A DNA stretch of 64,000 nt, taken from contig OY759675.1 of the NCBI GenBank assembly GCA_963662515.1, positions 2,170,001-2,234,000 on the forward strand. Reading direction: 5' to 3'. This DNA is from JAFGDI01 sp963662515. Lineage in GTDB: Bacteria; Planctomycetota; Phycisphaerae; Sedimentisphaerales; SM23-30. The first letter of the stretch is position 1; every line of letters starts with the position of its first letter. Shown one piece after another: positions 61,372 through 64,000 of this stretch. A program made the translations under genes and the position numbers. The notes beneath the pieces are model-generated. The model was not told the DNA's origin and searched no databases. It saw only the letters and a list, made by a program, of their open reading frames with translations.

Positions 61372-63963
61372 TTATTCTACCACTACCTCATATATTCCCC
61401 CGGAATAGTTTTCCTGTAATTTCACTTCAATACGAATAGAATCAGTCACAACCGGATCAAATACGGCCGCATTGAATATTCCGACCTGTGTATCAAAGCC
61501 CTGAGAATTGCGCACCGGCTGGAAACTGTCATTTTCATTACGGTAGAAAAGCTTCCAGGATTCCGGCACCCGGCACTGGCCCTTACCGGTATCATCAAAC
61601 CAGAAAACAGCAACAGATGAAATACTCTTTTTGCCCCCAAGGTCCATTTCGAGCCATTGCTTGTTGCCTTTCATGGGCCACCAGGTATGTCGGGCAATAT
61701 CAGGCTGCCGTTCGGTCGGTACCAGCCCATCTTTAACCGCCATAGGGTCATCTTTCTCATAACAACTGGAACAACGAACCGAAGGTATTTCTTCCTTAAC
61801 CCAGACATTGGCATCAGGTCCTTCGCCAATAACCGGAAATGCTGATATGCGTAAACGGGCAGCTCCCATCGGGATAAGGCTGATAGTTTCTACCGGCTCA
61901 TCAGAAGCTACCGGGCTGTCCTGAAGCAGACCACACAGGCCGTAACGGTCAATCGTCCACTGGGGTATCCGTTTTGCTTTAACGGTTACTGTCAGAGGAA
62001 CTGAATCGGTGGTGAAGGGGTAATTATCTGCCGGCCACTGCTTCCTGATTATGGTAAATGAACGGGCAGGATCATTCTTATCAAGGATCAGGCCATAATT
62101 CCAGGCATTATCAGCATGGATCTCATAAGAAGGCCAGAGAGACTTATTTACACCTTCCTGCCACTTAGAATCCCAGATCGCAGTTTCATCACTGGGGTAT
62201 GCATCATATCTTTCTTTAATTTTCAGAGAGAGGGTAAGCGGGCCATAATTAACACTTACGCTATTATGATTCTTTTCCCAGGTCTTAACCTTAAGAGTCA
62301 TGGGCATATTGTAAGAAATAAAATCGCCTTTCTGCCAGAGTCGTTCAATTTTAATGAGCTCACCGCCGGTTGGCTTAACTGCCAGCGGCTCACCGTTCAG
62401 ACTGACCGTTGCCCCATTACACCAGGAAGGAACTCTGATATAAAGCGGGAAGGAAACCGCCTTTTCAGATTCGACAGTTATCTTAACATCCTCTTCAAAA
62501 GGATAATTGCTATCCTGTACTAATTTAACCTCTGTACCATCTCCGGCTTTAGCAGTTACAGTATTACTGCAAAACATTACAGCACAAAGACCATTATCAG
62601 GAGTTGCCATCCAGAGGTTTTCTGCATAATAGGGCCAGCCATGTGAATGATTATGCTGACAGCAGCGACTGCTGAAAGGATTCATCATCAAAAACGGCCC
62701 GCCATTATCAATACCGGGATGATGATTATCCTGATCGCAGCGAACCATATTGGGAGCGGTAAGATAACGCAAAGCCTTAAAATCACTGGTAAATGCCGTT
62801 GTGTAGGTATTAAAAGCCACTTCCTCGCAATGGTCAGCCCAAAAAACATCTCCGGTAATGGCAAACATGCGTTCATCAGATTGCATATGCTCTACCAATC
62901 CGCAGGTTTCAACTGCCTGCCGGGGATCATCATAACCTGAACGGCTGTTTTCATCACCGCCCCACATTCCACCGGGTACCTGACCATACATCTCACGAAT
63001 TTTGGCAAAATTATTATATGCGGCCTGTAAATGCTTTGGATCTTTGGTCTGAAGATAGTAGAAAGCAGGCTCAAGGAAACCCTGAGCAATATTTACATTA
63101 TGCCAGTTGGGCAGATCATTTTCCATGCACCAGTTTGCCGTACAACGATGTATCTTTTCAACCAGATCAAGCAGCCATGCTTCACCAGTCCTATTATAAA
63201 GCCATTGAATACTGTAAATATTATCGCCACCACGCATCCTGTCCCAATAACCGGTAAGCATATGCTCATCTGGGATCGAGAGTTGATGTTTGAAATATTT
63301 GCTCATCAGGTCGAGCACCCGCTGATCGGGATTATATTCATAATAAGACTGCAAACAGTAAAGCATGATCATGTTTGACCAGTAATCGCGATCACCGTTG
63401 CCATGACGCTGGTCAGGGCCAAAATCACCATTATCCCGCTGACTGGCCAATGCGGCCTCTATCCATACCAAAGCCTCATCTATTATCTTCTTATCATCAA
63501 GGATATAGCCCAGATTGGCAAACCCCTTGAGCCAGTACGGCACTTCTTCCCAGCCCCATTGGCCTTTACCATCTGGAGCCAGCCAGGCATTACCTTCTTT
63601 CTGCAACCAGGCACTGACACTACCAAGCTGGCCGGTCAGGCCATCACGCTGACGATTAAGAAACTCGCCCACCCAACCGGCAGGCTTGACCGCCGTTACC
63701 GGCAACTTTATAAAAACACTGGGAGCCAGGGGCGCCCGGTTACTGACATAAAAAGAATTAGTGCCGGACATATCCGGGAGCTTTACCACAGAGGCAACTG
63801 TCTTACTCTGCTCATTAATTGCAGATGTCTCAGAAGAAACAGCCCGATCAGAGCCTTTAACTGAAATCTCACCCTGCTGGCCCTGTTTTTTATCACAGCC
63901 TGCATTGAAGATGAGTGTACAACAAATGAGTATTATGCCATACGCTACTTTTTTTTGATTCAT
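61372..63963 (-). CDS. GH127 (DUF1680) lipoprotein, likely beta-L-arabinofuranosidase
   Basis: 863 aa. The N-terminus has a lipoprotein signal ending in IFNAGC, so it is membrane-anchored outside the cytoplasm. The GH127 core shows the zinc-thiolate residues known in HypBA1: Glu and Cys in VETCGLVEHM (about 349), and the vicinal Cys pair in SRCCQHNH (about 433), where the first Cys is the nucleophile. A C-terminal discoidin-like domain (MDLGGKKSISSVAVFWFDDT) may bind sugar. It releases beta-L-arabinofuranose or related sugars from plant glycans. It is near the window edge and its promoter is not seen. Confidence 0.92.
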   Translation of the reverse strand: MNQKKVAYGIILICCTLIFNAGCDKKQGQQGEISVKGSDRAVSSETSAINEQSKTVASVVKLPDMSGTNSFYVSNRAPLAPSVFIKLPVTAVKPAGWVGEFLNRQRDGLTGQLGSVSAWLQKEGNAWLAPDGKGQWGWEEVPYWLKGFANLGYILDDKKIIDEALVWIEAALASQRDNGDFGPDQRHGNGDRDYWSNMIMLYCLQSYYEYNPDQRVLDLMSKYFKHQLSIPDEHMLTGYWDRMRGGDNIYSIQWLYNRTGEAWLLDLVEKIHRCTANWCMENDLPNWHNVNIAQGFLEPAFYYLQTKDPKHLQAAYNNFAKIREMYGQVPGGMWGGDENSRSGYDDPRQAVETCGLVEHMQSDERMFAITGDVFWADHCEEVAFNTYTTAFTSDFKALRYLTAPNMVRCDQDNHHPGIDNGGPFLMMNPFSSRCCQHNHSHGWPYYAENLWMATPDNGLCAVMFCSNTVTAKAGDGTEVKLVQDSNYPFEEDVKITVESEKAVSFPLYIRVPSWCNGATVSLNGEPLAVKPTGGELIKIERLWQKGDFISYNMPMTLKVKTWEKNHNSVSVNYGPLTLSLKIKERYDAYPSDETAIWDSKWQEGVNKSLWPSYEIHADNAWNYGLILDKNDPARSFTIIRKQWPADNYPFTTDSVPLTVTVKAKRIPQWTIDRYGLCGLLQDSPVASDEPVETISLIPMGAARLRISAFPVIGEGPDANVWVKEEIPSVRCSSCYEKDDPMAVKDGLVPTERQPDIARHTWWPMKGNKQWLEMDLGGKKSISSVAVFWFDDTGKGQCRVPESWKLFYRNENDSFQPVRNSQGFDTQVGIFNAAVFDPVVTDSIRIEVKLQENYSGGIYEVVVE

Positions 63964-64000
63964 AATCTATTTTCCTTATTAATTGATTCTAAAAACCTTA

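Overview
The window looks like a chromosomal segment of a planctomycete of the class Phycisphaerae (Sedimentisphaera-like), at roughly 40-45% G+C. The placement rests on a secreted protein with a C-terminal PEP-CTERM sorting signal, a LamG/Ig/dockerin-like surface protein, a GH78 rhamnosidase and a GH127 (DUF1680) lipoprotein, a fused MFS/spermidine-synthase-like protein, and a PilM-type operon with Met/Gly/Arg-rich linkers. Ordinary housekeeping genes (proS, mtnA, rmuC, cmk, hisA, fmt, ribBA, cobA-hemD, cstA, rnpA-yidD) are interspersed. The lineage is an inference from gene content; there is no rRNA in the window.

Layout. 1-16.7 kb: a truncated AraC regulator, an inositol-monophosphatase-like gene overlapping a secreted unknown, a short sigma-70 factor, a 26-codon leader coupled to an FHA protein, tRNA-Pro(GGG) convergent with proS, a giant secreted cyclophilin with four long repeats followed by a TolC-family protein and mtnA, a hairpin-rich intergenic region, a PAS-AraC regulator and a flavin disulfide reductase lacking the usual His-Glu dyad. 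16.8-25.1 kb: a PEP-CTERM gene behind a probable attenuator, then minus-strand genes for the MFS/spermidine synthase fusion, RmuC, an RNase HII-like protein, a chemoreceptor and a secreted Cache protein. 25.1-34.6 kb: a long leader, the PilM/PilN fusion with two partners, then cmk, a LOG protein, hisA and a lone AMMECR1 protein. 34.7-50.4 kb: GH78, fmt, a GNAT/ArgA-like enzyme, a cluster of small membrane proteins and lipoproteins, ribBA, cobA-hemD, cstA and the LamG protein. 50.4-64 kb: yidD-rnpA next to a MITE-like inverted-repeat element, a CHASE4-GGDEF cyclase, a repeat-rich accessory zone with an IS1182-type insertion sequence, then a PA14/PKD protein, a prenyltransferase-like protein and GH127.

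How the genes fit together. The glycosidases and the LamG protein suggest degradation of rhamnose- and arabinose-containing polysaccharides. PilM/PilN and its partners look like the inner-membrane part of a type IV pilus or type II secretion machine. The Cache protein and chemoreceptor could act together in sensing. ribBA with cobA-hemD forms a small cofactor-synthesis unit.

Points most worth a second look: the PilM/PilN operon with shared RGGM-type linkers, the cyclophilin with four repeats, the attenuator-like leader of the PEP-CTERM gene, the MITE-like element upstream of rnpA with no rpmH beside it, and the REP/tandem-repeat zone around the IS. All calls come from reading the sequence; no database search was run.
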